A DNA stretch of 64,000 bases from NCBI GenBank assembly GCA_017387685.1, contig JAFOEU010000002.1, forward strand, positions 62,001 to 126,000. Direction: 5' to 3'. Positions within the stretch are counted from its first letter, which is position 1, and each line of letters begins with the position of its first letter. A model generated the notes under the pieces. That model was not told the DNA's origin, ran no database searches, and saw only the letters and a list, made by a program, of their open reading frames with translations. Positions 17,463 through 26,465 of the stretch are shown piece by piece. Position numbers and translations under genes: made by a program. The stretch is from Clostridia bacterium (lineage in GTDB: Bacteria > Bacillota > Clostridia > Oscillospirales > CAG-272).

Positions 17463-19295
17463 TTACGAACCGAAATTGGTGGATCCGAAGATCTTTGCGA
17501 ATGCCTTCGGGATATCGGTGTTGTCGATAACGCTCTTGTTAATGAGCTCTGCCGCGCCGTCGCCGAGTGCGAAGACGGGAACGTTCTTGTTGGTGTGGTT
17601 ATCGGAGTTGTAAACGTAGTCGCCGTTTGCCTTCTGGGAGAGGTTTCCGCAGTCGTGGTCGGCGGTGATAACGAGCATTACGTCGCCGCGGATCATGGTG
17701 TAAGCGATACAGTAAGCGATAACCTCATCGTAGTTCTTAACGCTTGCGGTGGTCTTCTTAAGATCGTTGTTGTGGGAGTTCTTATCGATGTAAGCCTCCT
17801 CGATCATAATGAAGAAGGGGCTGTTTTCAGCGGCGATGATCGAAAGTGCTTCCTGGGTGTAGGGTACGAGGCTTACCTTGTTGTTAGCACCTGCACCGTA
17901 GGTGTAGTTGACCGCGCCCTTCTTGACGAGATCGTCGTGCTGCTTCTGAAGCTCGGTGGTAGCATTACGGTCGGGATAGTGATAGAGGAATCCGCCGGGG
18001 GTAGCACCGGTGATCTTATCGGTGGTTACAACTGCGGTCTTCGCGCCGGTGGAGTGAGCAAGCTCGCGGATGTTCTGCTGTTCTTTCTTCTTGTGGTCAA
18101 CACCAAGGTAGCTGTTGACGGTCTTGTATCCGCCTGCAAGTGCAGTAGCGGATGCCGCGGAGTCGGTGTAAGCCTTGCCGCTGTGAAGAACGGAGTAGGA
18201 AGCGGTGGTGCACTCTGCCTTATAGGGAAGGGTGTCAGCTACGAATTCGGAGATGACCTTGGTATCAATTGCAGCTGCAAAGTGAACGGCACTCATACCG
18301 TCACCGATCATCATAATACCGGAGGTTGCCTTCTTGAAGTTGTAGGTAGAAGCCGCGGGAGCGGTTGCAAGAGTGGTAACGTCAACAGCCTTGCTGTCTG
18401 CCTTGAAGAGGTCTACAAGAGCACCTGCTGCGCCTGCAACCATTCTGTGGTCGCCTGCGAGAACGATCTTTTTGCCGTTGATAGAGAGGGAGTACTTGTC
18501 GGTGCCGAGATCGATGCCGATGTTCGATTCGGGGCGGTTGGTTGCGCCTACGAGGATCTCGTATTCGGTTGCAGCCTTGGAGTCGTCAATGACCTCAAGC
18601 TTGATGCCCGCGTTATCGTAGAGGTAGTCGGAAAGTGCAACAGCGGTGAAGTAGGTAACGAGATCGGAGCCCTTGGGGTAAACGATCTTGTACTCGTTGA
18701 TGGAAGTGCCGTTGATCGAGATGCTTCCTATGTAGTACTGATGTCCGACGATCTCGAGGTGATTCTCGTTGAGAGTGAACTTCTTGTTTTCTGCATCGAT
18801 GTAGTTTGCGATGAAGTATTCAACTGCTTCCTTTACAGCCGCGTCGGTGCCGCCGGTGATTACGATTCTGTCATTTTCAAATGCGATGACGTAGTCCTTC
18901 GCTCTGATCTTTGCGAGAGCGTTAGCAGTTTCAACGCGATTGGTTTTACCAACAAGGATCTCCTTTGCGGTCTCGGGAAGTCCCTCGGCTGCCTTGTACC
19001 AGTCGTCCTGAAGCTCGAGGCTGAGACCGAAGGTGGAGTTGATGGTGTCGCGGAGAGTCTTTGCCGCCTCGATGGTAGCGACAATGGATTCGTCCTTTAC
19101 CTTTTCAGGTCTGCGGATTATGTAATCCTTAAGAATGTCTGCGGTGAATTCGAAAGAAACTTCAGCCTTTTCGGTGACTTCTTCGGTGGTGTCAATGTTC
19201 TCGGCAGCTGTGGTCTCGTCGCCTTCGCCGTTACAAGCGACAAGGGCAAAGATCATCAGGAATGCAAGAACAAATGATGTAAATCTTTTGAACAT
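17463..19295 (-). CDS. Alkaline phosphatase lipoprotein with duplicated N-terminal domain
   Basis: 610 residues. Surface phosphomonoesterase of the alkaline phosphatase superfamily. Lipobox LVAC (Cys21). Residues 58-165 and again about 200-298 are copies of the alpha/beta domain seen in the three metallo-beta-lactamase lipoproteins (YIIRRPEKV...EILVGKTNR and YKIVYPKGS...EILVGATNR). The catalytic part starts near 326: metal Asp in MIGDGMS (332), nucleophile Ser379 in DSAASATAL, TPGGF, EEAYIDKNSH (metal Asp504, His508), ADHD (546-547) and NHTNKNVPVF (His567). The E. coli active-site Arg166 equivalent was not located. RBS GGAGG precedes the ATG. Phosphate scavenging is likely; no Pho box was sought beyond inspection. 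Confidence 0.92.
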   Translation of the reverse strand: MFKRFTSFVLAFLMIFALVACNGEGDETTAAENIDTTEEVTEKAEVSFEFTADILKDYIIRRPEKVKDESIVATIEAAKTLRDTINSTFGLSLELQDDWYKAAEGLPETAKEILVGKTNRVETANALAKIRAKDYVIAFENDRIVITGGTDAAVKEAVEYFIANYIDAENKKFTLNENHLEIVGHQYYIGSISINGTSINEYKIVYPKGSDLVTYFTAVALSDYLYDNAGIKLEVIDDSKAATEYEILVGATNRPESNIGIDLGTDKYSLSINGKKIVLAGDHRMVAGAAGALVDLFKADSKAVDVTTLATAPAASTYNFKKATSGIMMIGDGMSAVHFAAAIDTKVISEFVADTLPYKAECTTASYSVLHSGKAYTDSAASATALAGGYKTVNSYLGVDHKKKEQQNIRELAHSTGAKTAVVTTDKITGATPGGFLYHYPDRNATTELQKQHDDLVKKGAVNYTYGAGANNKVSLVPYTQEALSIIAAENSPFFIMIEEAYIDKNSHNNDLKKTTASVKNYDEVIAYCIAYTMIRGDVMLVITADHDCGNLSQKANGDYVYNSDNHTNKNVPVFALGDGAAELINKSVIDNTDIPKAFAKIFGSTNFGS

Positions 19296-19455
19296 AGTTT
19301 TCCTCCATAGTTAAATTTGAGTTGAAATAATTATACATCATTCTCCGCGCCAAGGTGTGAACAAAAGGTTAAAACTGCGTGTTTTTCTTCACAAAAAATG
19401 GCGTTTGGTGACTAAGTCACAAAAACAAATGGATAATTTTACCTGCTCAACTAAC

Positions 19456-19489
19456 TTCGACCTTTTTTTCGAGCTCATTATGGTATCAT
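19456..19489 (+). promoter_or_regulatory. Possible Spo0A-dependent promoter of spoIIE
   Basis: TATCAT (19484-19489) with extended TGG has no good -35. TTCGACC at 19456-19462, the reverse of GGTCGAA, is one base from the Spo0A box TGTCGAA. Weak -35 plus 0A box is the pattern known for Bacillus spoIIE. Confidence 0.4.
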
Positions 19490-19519
19490 TCAGTCAAGAA
19501 AACAAAAGGAAGTGAAAAA

Positions 19520-21928
19520 ATGAGGATAAGACGGATACCGCGAGACAAGCGGAATATAGCGGAGCGAGCGATAGTGGCGCTGGCGGAACGCTGTGAGCAA
19601 ATAAGCGAAAAGCTCGGCGCGTGGGGCAGAGAATATAACGCGCGGGTGTTGTGCGGCAATCTGGCACTCGGAGGCGCGGCGTTTTTACTTGGTGGAGCGG
19701 AAATATATTTCTCGGCGTCACCCTTCGGAATTGCATTTTTATGCGCCGCGCCGAGCGGAATTCCCTATATAATGATCGGTGTGCTTCTTTCTGCTCTGAT
19801 GCGCGGAGAGGAAGCACTTGTGTTTTCTTTGAGCACGGTCCTTGCGGTGGGATTGCGCATACTCGTTCGGTGTGTCATTGAACCGCCTCGAGGAGGGAGA
19901 ATATCCGAATCTCTTTTTGAGGAAAGCACTTATCTTCGTATGACCACGGCTGCGGTCGCGGCATTTGCATTCGGATTCTACCGCGCCTTTGTGGGCGGCT
20001 TCCTTATTTATGACCTCGGCGGCTGCATAACGGCAACGGCTGTTGCGCCCGTAGCAACGGCGCTCTTTATACCGCTGTTTTCAGGCAACGAGTATGAGCT
20101 TCCGGATCAGGATACTCCCGCGCGCAGGCTGATCGGCGAGGCAGCGTATATTACCCTTGTGTTCGCGCTTACGGTTGCCTCCCGCGGTATTGAGCTGACG
20201 GGACTGTCACCTATCCATATAGCCGTTAGCGCGGCTGTGCTTTATACCGTCAGAGCGCGCGGAGCTGCAAGCGGAGTGGTGATCGGGTTGCTTTGCGGAG
20301 CGATTGCGGGATTTGACTACGCCATCGTATATTCCGCGGGAGCGGTGGGCGCCGCGCTTTTTATGAATCTTTCTCTCCTTGCCGCGGCAACGGCAATACC
20401 CGTCTGCGGCGCGGTGCGATCAGCGATCGTCTCGGATGCTCCGGGATTTATTACGCTATTTCCCTCACAGGTTGCAGGACTTGCTATCTTTTGCGTGATA
20501 TCTCTCTTTACCGAAAGAATTGATTTCGCTTCTGCGCAGAAGAGCGGTGGTGCAGTGCCATCTGATCCGATGCAGAGCAGAGCGAGAATGCAAGAGCTTT
20601 CGGATGCGTTTTCAAGGCTCGCGGATAGCTTTTCCGAGCTCGCGCGCGAGCGGCGCAGACCCGCCGAGGGAGAGCTTCGCGCGGAATGTGACAGGGTATG
20701 CGATAAGGTATGCCTGAAATGTCCGAAAAGAAATCTATGCTGGAATCTCGAATACGCATCAACGCTCGATATAATATCAAAGATCTGCAACGCAGTTTCA
20801 ACAAAAGGCTATGTCGAAGCATCCGATCTGCCCGAATACATCAGACGGCGATGTCCCTCGCTCGATGAGATCACCGACGGAGTTAATAACGCCGCTACTC
20901 AATTGATACGCGATTGTCTCGAGGATGGCAGACTTTCGGGCTTTTCTGCGGATTACCGCGCGGTTTCAGCGGCACTTGCGGAGGCAGTGGCGGGTGACGA
21001 GCGCGAAAATTCAGAGGATATCGAGCGAACCGAGCGCGTCCGCCGCGTTTTTGAACGCGCGAATATCAAGTTTTCCTCAATTTCGGTCACGGGCAAAAGA
21101 CGCGTGGTGATCCGTGCCGAAAACGTAAGCCTTGCACGCGCAACCGTAAAGGCACGTGAGCTTCGCGAAAACGTCGAGCGCGCCGTCGGTGTTCTCCTTG
21201 GTCCGCCCGTGCTGACTTCCGAGGGGAAGGGAATGCGCCTTGAGCTTACCGCGCGCCGGCGCTTTTCGGTCAGCTTCGGCGCGGCGCGCTCGTCTGCCGA
21301 AAACGGAGATCCCTGCGGCGACAGTATATGCAGTATTGATAGCAGTGAGGACTATTTTTATGCAGTTATCTGCGACGGTATGGGGCAGGGGCGCGGAGCG
21401 GCGTTTGCATCATCTGCTTCTATAAGATTTCTCAAACAGATGCTTGAAGCAAAAATGAGCGTTGAGACCTCACTTTCGGTGCTCAACGCGTGGCTCCGCG
21501 CCGACCGTGAGGAATGCTCGGTCAGCATAGATATTCTGCAGATCGATCTGCTGTCGGGAAAAGCGGCGATATATAAAAGCGGTGCCGCGCCGAGCTTTAT
21601 TCGCCGAGGAAGGGAAGTGTTTCCGATTGAATCGGAGGGGTTTCCCGTCGGTATTCTGAAGCAGACTTCATCGGTCAGAACCGATCTCGAGTTGCTCGCG
21701 GGTGACCTTATACTTATGGGGTCGGACGGCATAGACCCCGACGGTAAGATCGTAGGCGGCGACGAGGTCTGGCTTCTCGATCTGCTTGAATCGGTCGATC
21801 CCTCGCGTCCCGACGCCATGACTCTCGCGGCAAAGCGCACGGTCGGTGCCGCCCGTCAGGCGGGAAGCTCTGATGATATCGGCGCACTCTACGTCGCTCT
21901 GCGCGAAGAGCCTTTTGCAGAGGAATAA
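19520..21928 (+). CDS. spoIIE: Stage II sporulation protein E, PP2C-type phosphatase
   Basis: 802 residues, close to the family length of about 820. Dephosphorylates SpoIIAA to release sigma-F in the forespore and takes part in asymmetric septation with FtsZ. The N-terminal 300 or so residues hold about ten membrane segments. A central region includes a Cys cluster (CDRVCDKVCLKCPKRNLC). The C-terminal PP2C domain carries ICDGMGQGRGAAFAS and LILMGSDGIDP, the metal-binding Asp motifs. RBS AAAGGAAG precedes the ATG. GC content and codon use are noticeably richer than in the flanking lipoprotein genes. No relative of spoIIAA or spoIIAB is in the window. Confidence 0.95.
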   Translation: MRIRRIPRDKRNIAERAIVALAERCEQISEKLGAWGREYNARVLCGNLALGGAAFLLGGAEIYFSASPFGIAFLCAAPSGIPYIMIGVLLSALMRGEEALVFSLSTVLAVGLRILVRCVIEPPRGGRISESLFEESTYLRMTTAAVAAFAFGFYRAFVGGFLIYDLGGCITATAVAPVATALFIPLFSGNEYELPDQDTPARRLIGEAAYITLVFALTVASRGIELTGLSPIHIAVSAAVLYTVRARGAASGVVIGLLCGAIAGFDYAIVYSAGAVGAALFMNLSLLAAATAIPVCGAVRSAIVSDAPGFITLFPSQVAGLAIFCVISLFTERIDFASAQKSGGAVPSDPMQSRARMQELSDAFSRLADSFSELARERRRPAEGELRAECDRVCDKVCLKCPKRNLCWNLEYASTLDIISKICNAVSTKGYVEASDLPEYIRRRCPSLDEITDGVNNAATQLIRDCLEDGRLSGFSADYRAVSAALAEAVAGDERENSEDIERTERVRRVFERANIKFSSISVTGKRRVVIRAENVSLARATVKARELRENVERAVGVLLGPPVLTSEGKGMRLELTARRRFSVSFGAARSSAENGDPCGDSICSIDSSEDYFYAVICDGMGQGRGAAFASSASIRFLKQMLEAKMSVETSLSVLNAWLRADREECSVSIDILQIDLLSGKAAIYKSGAAPSFIRRGREVFPIESEGFPVGILKQTSSVRTDLELLAGDLILMGSDGIDPDGKIVGGDEVWLLDLLESVDPSRPDAMTLAAKRTVGAARQAGSSDDIGALYVALREEPFAEE

Positions 21929-21942
21929 TTTCTTGATTTTAT

Positions 21943-21970
21943 TGACAACAGCTCCCGAAAATGGTATAAT
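21943..21970 (+). promoter_or_regulatory. Sigma-A promoter of the isomerase/beta-helix operon
   Basis: TTGACA, 16 bp, TATAAT with extended TGG. Confidence 0.8.
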
Positions 21971-22003
21971 TATCTCGATAATTATTTCATAGGAGCAGAC
22001 AAA

Positions 22004-22900
22004 ATGATCATTTCAACAGATAACAGCGTAATGCGCTATGCCTTCGGCGACAAGGAATCCATCAGAATGTGTAAGGAAGCGGGCTTTGACGGTATCGACT
22101 ACTCGCTCTTCAAGATGAAGCCCGACAACGATATCCTCAATCTCCCCGACGGTGAGCGTCAGGCGTGTGCATATGAGCTCCGCAACTACGCGGAGAAGAT
22201 CGGTATCTCCTTCCCTCAGGCGCACGCGGATTTTGAACTCAAATACGGCGAGGGCAAGGATCATATCCACTACCATAACCTTCTCAGAAGCCTTGAATTC
22301 GCATCATGGATGGGTATCAAGCAGATCGTCGTTCATACCGTAAAGAACGGTATCCCCGAAGACGAGGATTTTGACGTTCTCGCGTACAACCGTCCCTTCT
22401 TCTCGGAGCTTATCCCGATCGCCGAGAAGCTTGATCTCAAGATCGGTATGGAAAACCTTTTCCGCAAGAAGCCGAACGGTAACTTCAATTACGTCGGCGT
22501 TCTCGGTACTGCCGAGGAAATGAACGCTTACCGTGATTCCTTTGATACCGACGTTTTCGTCACTTGCGTGGATATCGGTCACGCGGCGATCGTCGGCGTT
22601 GATCCCGCAGAATTTATCCGCGGAATGTCGAAGGACAAGCTGACCATGCTTCACGTTCAGGATACCGACTTCAAGAGCGACAAGCATTGGCTCCCCTATA
22701 TGGGCAAGCACGATTGGGATTCCATCACGTCCGCGCTCGCAGAGATCGGATTCGATAGCAATTTCAACCTTGAGGTCCTCCACTTCTACGATCGCTTCAA
22801 GGACCACGACCTTATGCAGTCCTCCCTCTGCCACGCCGCAAAGGTAGCGCGCTTCCTCGCAGACGAGGTCGAGGCGAAAAAGGCTGCGCTTTCAAAGTAA
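22004..22900 (+). CDS. Sugar phosphate isomerase/epimerase, AP-endonuclease-2 TIM barrel
   Basis: 298 residues, cytoplasmic, xylose-isomerase-like TIM barrel. Features are the N-terminal CKEAGFDGIDYSL strand-loop, ISFPQAHADF, IKQIVVHTV, IGMENL (metal Glu), TCVDIGHAAI (metal Asp and His) and LHVQDTD. Metal-dependent ketose or hydroxy-acid isomerisation or epimerisation is expected; the substrate is not readable from sequence. RBS AGGAGC precedes the ATG. It leads a two-gene operon with the beta-helix protein four bases downstream, suggesting a pathway for a sugar released from a polysaccharide (inference). Confidence 0.87.
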   Translation: MIISTDNSVMRYAFGDKESIRMCKEAGFDGIDYSLFKMKPDNDILNLPDGERQACAYELRNYAEKIGISFPQAHADFELKYGEGKDHIHYHNLLRSLEFASWMGIKQIVVHTVKNGIPEDEDFDVLAYNRPFFSELIPIAEKLDLKIGMENLFRKKPNGNFNYVGVLGTAEEMNAYRDSFDTDVFVTCVDIGHAAIVGVDPAEFIRGMSKDKLTMLHVQDTDFKSDKHWLPYMGKHDWDSITSALAEIGFDSNFNLEVLHFYDRFKDHDLMQSSLCHAAKVARFLADEVEAKKAALSK

Positions 22901-22904
22901 ATTT

Positions 22905-24035
22905 ATGATTTACGGAGACGGTAAGCACAACGATACCCGTGCCATACAGGAGATGCTTGACGGATGCGGTATCGTTACCATCGACAAGCCCGGTACGTAT
23001 CTCATCAGTAAAACTCTGATCATCCACTCCAACACTCGCCTCATCCTTTCTCCCGGTGCAAAGCTTCTTGCAGCACCGCTTTCCCGCTGCGCGCTCATTG
23101 AGAACGAGCATTTTGCCGGAGGCGGACGCGATGAGAACATCGAGATCGTAGGCGGCATTTGGGACGGAAATTGCGACGAGATGGGACTTGACGGAGAATA
23201 CGAAGCACGTCATCGGCTTGATGACCCGTATAGCCCCGAGCTTTTCAAGGGCAAGCTGATGCGCTTTGCACACGTTGATCGCATTAAGCTGACAGGGTTT
23301 ACCGTGCGAAATCCCGTCAGCTATGGCGTACAGATCGGTGACGTCCGAGGCTTCGTGACCCGAGATATCTTCTTTGACTACAATTGGCATTTCGGCACCA
23401 CCGACGGCGTACACATCAACGGCCCCGCGCGGGACGGCGTGATCGAAAACCTCTGCGGTACCACAAATGACGATATGGTGTCGCTCACCACTTATGACGA
23501 GCCGCACGCCGAAGTATCTCTCGGTGATATCGAGAATGTTTACATTCACAATATCACCGCGATCAACGGCTTTTCGGGAGTCAGATTGCTCTCGGGTGAA
23601 GGCTATAAGCTCTGCAACGTCCGCGTTGACGGCGTTTACGGCGATTACCGACATAATGCCATTGTTATCTCCAATCACAACAAACGCCCGGGGGCGGTTT
23701 GGTTTGACAACGTCACGATTGAAAACTTCGGCGCGCGCAAGAGCTACACCCCTTTGGGCGAGGGCTGCTTCCGTATGTGGGAGAAGAACGTGGATTCCCG
23801 CGCGATCATAGAGTTTGAGTGCGGCGCCCGGTGCGGAAATGTTGTAATACGTGATATTTACCGCCGCGAGGAGCAAGCCACAAAAGCGCCGCTTTTGAAG
23901 ATCAGCGCCGATACGGTCATTGACCGTCTGCTGCTTGAAAACATAAGTCAAAGTGCCGCGGAAGGTGTAACTCTTGCGGCTATCGAGATAGACGGCGATG
24001 TCAAATCACTCATCAAACACGATGTAGTCGAATAA
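22905..24035 (+). CDS. Right-handed beta-helix protein, GH28-like (polygalacturonase-related)
   Basis: 376 residues, no signal peptide, so cytoplasmic. It opens with the pectate-lyase-superfamily start (IYGDGKHNDTRAIQEML), followed by coiled beta-helix rungs. GH28-type acidic pairs are present as TTDG (165-168) and TNDD (187-190), in the right order and spacing. The GHG and RIK motifs of classical GH28 enzymes are not seen; GVRLLSGEG occupies that place. Thus it is a GH28 relative that may cleave small oligosaccharides imported by the cell, or has another activity. It starts 4 nt after the isomerase gene without a strong RBS, so translation is probably coupled. Confidence 0.8.
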   Translation: MIYGDGKHNDTRAIQEMLDGCGIVTIDKPGTYLISKTLIIHSNTRLILSPGAKLLAAPLSRCALIENEHFAGGGRDENIEIVGGIWDGNCDEMGLDGEYEARHRLDDPYSPELFKGKLMRFAHVDRIKLTGFTVRNPVSYGVQIGDVRGFVTRDIFFDYNWHFGTTDGVHINGPARDGVIENLCGTTNDDMVSLTTYDEPHAEVSLGDIENVYIHNITAINGFSGVRLLSGEGYKLCNVRVDGVYGDYRHNAIVISNHNKRPGAVWFDNVTIENFGARKSYTPLGEGCFRMWEKNVDSRAIIEFECGARCGNVVIRDIYRREEQATKAPLLKISADTVIDRLLLENISQSAAEGVTLAAIEIDGDVKSLIKHDVVE

Positions 24036-24040
24036 TGAAA

Positions 24041-24078
24041 ACAGGACAGAGAACTTTTTGCTCTCTGTCCTGCTTTTT
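24041..24078. terminator. Bidirectional terminator
   Basis: CAGGACAGAGA / TCTCTGTCCTG with flanking A and T runs, between the convergent genes ending at 24035 and 24084. Confidence 0.88.
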
Positions 24079-24083
24079 ATGTA

Positions 24084-24944
24084 TTAGTTAATTTCAAACT
24101 CCGCCCAGAGCATATAGTGGTCGGAAAAGCTCTTGGTTACGGTGCCCGATGCGATCTCCTTGAAGGCGTCGGTATAAACGATGTTGTCGATCGCGCTGTT
24201 GCCGCCGGGGAAGGTGGGATACCAGCGTCCCGCGTTGTTGATGAGATTTGCGCCGAGGATGGTGAATTCGGTGAAATCTGCGGTGTTGAAGTCGCCGGTC
24301 AGGATGAAGTTCTGGCAGGCGTCGGTCTTTTCGGAAACCTCAAAGAACTGCTCTTTACGGAGGGTAGTGTCCTCATAGGAGAGGTGAGTGTTGAAGAAGT
24401 CGAACCGGAAACCGTTGACGTCGATCACGGCGTGACCGAGTGCGCGGCCTTCCTTATCCCAGGATTCAAGCGGGATGACCTCGCTCGAGATGATGGGGTA
24501 CTTCGAAAGAATGAGAGTACCGTACTGTCCGCCCTGATAGTCGATTCCGCGAACGAAAACGTAATAGGGCATATCAGCGTATTCCGAGAGCATGCGGGGC
24601 TGATCGATACCGTTTGAGCGTTTGGTTCTGAGGTCGACCTCCTGAATGCCGACGATGTCGAGGTTAGCATCGGTGATTACCTTTGCGATCGTTTTAAGAT
24701 TGAGACCTGCGTCTGCGGCGTGCTTGATGTTGTAGCTGCCTATTCTGAGCTTCATTTTTACTTCCTCCTCGGTGGTTTCGGGTGCTGCTGTTGTGATCTC
24801 CTCGGTTGTCGCTACTTCGGTGATTTCTGCGGTGGTATCGGGCGCGGGTGCTGTGGTTTCCGCGGGTGTACCGCCGTCGCAGGACGCGAAGAGCGGGCAG
24901 AGAAGAGCAAACAGCAAAAAGAAAATGATGGATTTGCGATTCAT
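24084..24944 (-). CDS. Endonuclease/exonuclease/phosphatase (EEP) family lipoprotein
   Basis: 286 residues. Lipobox FASC (Cys22), Thr/Glu linker to about 60, then a full EEP domain: RIGSYNIKHA, IVGIQEVDLRT (catalytic Glu), RFDFFNTHLSYED (His), FILTGDFNTADF (Asp and Asn), IDNIVYTD and SDHYMLWAEF (final Asp-His pair). All catalytic motifs are intact. The family cleaves phosphodiesters in DNA, RNA, sphingomyelin or inositol phosphates; which of these applies is not readable. RBS lies in AAGGACGGAAATAAA before ATG 24944. Promoter is back-to-back with that of the FAD oxidoreductase. Confidence 0.9.
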   Translation of the reverse strand: MNRKSIIFFLLFALLCPLFASCDGGTPAETTAPAPDTTAEITEVATTEEITTAAPETTEEEVKMKLRIGSYNIKHAADAGLNLKTIAKVITDANLDIVGIQEVDLRTKRSNGIDQPRMLSEYADMPYYVFVRGIDYQGGQYGTLILSKYPIISSEVIPLESWDKEGRALGHAVIDVNGFRFDFFNTHLSYEDTTLRKEQFFEVSEKTDACQNFILTGDFNTADFTEFTILGANLINNAGRWYPTFPGGNSAIDNIVYTDAFKEIASGTVTKSFSDHYMLWAEFEIN

Positions 24945-24974
24945 TTTATTTCCGTCCTTATTTGTATTAGTGTA

Positions 24975-25003
24975 ATTATATCTTAAACGAGCAATTTTGT
25001 CAA
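24975..25003 (-). promoter_or_regulatory. Sigma-A promoter of the EEP lipoprotein
   Basis: Minus strand: TTGACA, 17 bp, TATAAT. Its -35 is 7 bp from the -35 of the divergent promoter. Confidence 0.82.
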
Positions 25004-25010
25004 GCAATTA

Positions 25011-25039
25011 TTGACAATTTCTTTGTCGGGTGATATAAT
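25011..25039 (+). promoter_or_regulatory. Consensus sigma-A promoter of the FAD oxidoreductase
   Basis: TTGACA, 17 bp, TATAAT with extended TGA. Confidence 0.88.
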
Positions 25040-25073
25040 TATAATGATAATTTTATTTTTCGGGAGAAATCAA

Positions 25074-26408
25074 ATGGCTGAATGTATTTTGTATCAGAGT
25101 AGTGTTCCCGTAGTCCGCGAATGCGACGTACTCGTCGTCGGCGCGGGACCTTCGGGTGTTTGCGCGGCAGTTTCTGCGGCAAGAGAGGGCGCGAAGGTCA
25201 TCCTTTGCGAGCGTTACGGCTCGGTCGGCGGTATGTTGACGATGGGCAACGTCGATCCCATCCTCGGTGAGGTTGCGGGCGGAACGTATTACGATGAAAT
25301 CGTAAGAAGACTTGCGGAAATAGATAAAGGCACAGTTCCCACCACGGGTACGAGAATCGGACGTGAGATCCCTGTCAACCGCGAGGTGGCAAAGATCGTT
25401 CTTGACAGAATGATCGAGGATGCGGGAGTCGAACTTTGGGTAGGCGCAGCATTCGTTGACGCTCTTATCGAAAACGGCAAGGTGACGGGCGCAATCTTCG
25501 CAACGCAGAACGGACTTAAAGCCGTCCGCGCAAAGATCACGGTCGACTCCACGGGCGACGCTTGCGTTGCCGCTGCGGCGGGTGCGGAAATCGAGATCGG
25601 ACGTGAGAGCGACGGCGGTCTTCAGCCGATGACGCTTGAATTTACCGTTACCGGAGTTGACGAGAGCATCGCTATCAGCGTTTGGGGCGGCTCCGACCCG
25701 ATCAAGATTCCCGCGGGCGAATTTGCGGGTATGGAATACCGCGAGCTTTGCAAGCAGAAGAACCGCGAGGGCGAGCTTCCCGAATTCGTGTCGATCGTCC
25801 GTCTTCACAGAACCTCGCACCCCGGCGAGCGTTCGGTAAACGCGACTCAGGTCAACAATCTCTCGCCTCTCGATCCCGCTGATATGGGCAAGGCAGAGCT
25901 TGAGCTCCGCGATCAGATCAAAAAGTGCGTGGACTTCCTTCAGAAGTATATCCCCGGCTTTGAGAATTGCTCGATCAAGACCTCGGCGGATACCGTCGGC
26001 GTTCGCGAGTCGAGAAGAGTACGCGGAATCGAATATATCGTTGACAAGGACGTAGAGGACGGCAGACACCGCGAGGACGGCATCGTTCATAACGCGTGGT
26101 TCCTCATCGACATCCACAACCCCAAGGGCGGCGGACAGGCGGAGGGATATTCGCGCCCCGCACAGCCCTACGACATCCCCTATGGCGCACTCGTTCCGAT
26201 CAAGACCGATGGACTCCTCATCGCGGGCAGACCGATCTCGGGAACTCACCGCGCCCATGCATCGTGGAGAGTTATGGCGATCTGTATGGCAATGGGCGAA
26301 GCCGCAGGCGTTGCCGCATCCAAGTGTTCCGCGCTCGGCGTCGAACCCCGTGACCTCAACCCCGCAGAGGTTCGCAAGGTCCTCACCTCAAGAGGCGTTG
26401 AACTTTAA
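25074..26408 (+). CDS. FAD-dependent oxidoreductase (FAD_oxidored family)
   Basis: 444 residues, cytoplasmic. Dinucleotide-binding N-terminus CDVLVVGAGPSGVCAAVSAAREGA followed by an acidic strand end and GSVGGMLTMG. A second nucleotide-contact region is ITVDSTGDACVAAAAGAE, and near the C-terminus GLLIAGRPISGTHRAHASWRVM. The family acts on diverse small molecules and some members carry it on sugar acids; the substrate is unknown. Start chosen at ATG 25074, with CGGGAG upstream; an in-frame TTG further up is the -35 box itself. Monocistronic. Confidence 0.88.
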   Translation: MAECILYQSSVPVVRECDVLVVGAGPSGVCAAVSAAREGAKVILCERYGSVGGMLTMGNVDPILGEVAGGTYYDEIVRRLAEIDKGTVPTTGTRIGREIPVNREVAKIVLDRMIEDAGVELWVGAAFVDALIENGKVTGAIFATQNGLKAVRAKITVDSTGDACVAAAAGAEIEIGRESDGGLQPMTLEFTVTGVDESIAISVWGGSDPIKIPAGEFAGMEYRELCKQKNREGELPEFVSIVRLHRTSHPGERSVNATQVNNLSPLDPADMGKAELELRDQIKKCVDFLQKYIPGFENCSIKTSADTVGVRESRRVRGIEYIVDKDVEDGRHREDGIVHNAWFLIDIHNPKGGGQAEGYSRPAQPYDIPYGALVPIKTDGLLIAGRPISGTHRAHASWRVMAICMAMGEAAGVAASKCSALGVEPRDLNPAEVRKVLTSRGVEL

Positions 26409-26425
26409 TTTGATACTAATATAAC

Positions 26426-26461
26426 GATCCCCGTCGCGTTCTGATGAATGCGGCGGGGATG
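26426..26461. terminator. Bidirectional terminator
   Basis: ATCCCCGTCGC / GCGGCGGGGAT with one mismatch, between convergent genes ending at 26408 and 26466. Confidence 0.8.
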
Positions 26462-26465
26462 CTTG

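Noticed and set aside
17595..19277. Very long open frame on the plus strand opposite the alkaline phosphatase
   Set aside because: Caused by strong codon bias of the real minus-strand gene; no RBS, no signal and no recognisable domain. The same holds for similar long frames opposite the MBL and solute-binding genes.
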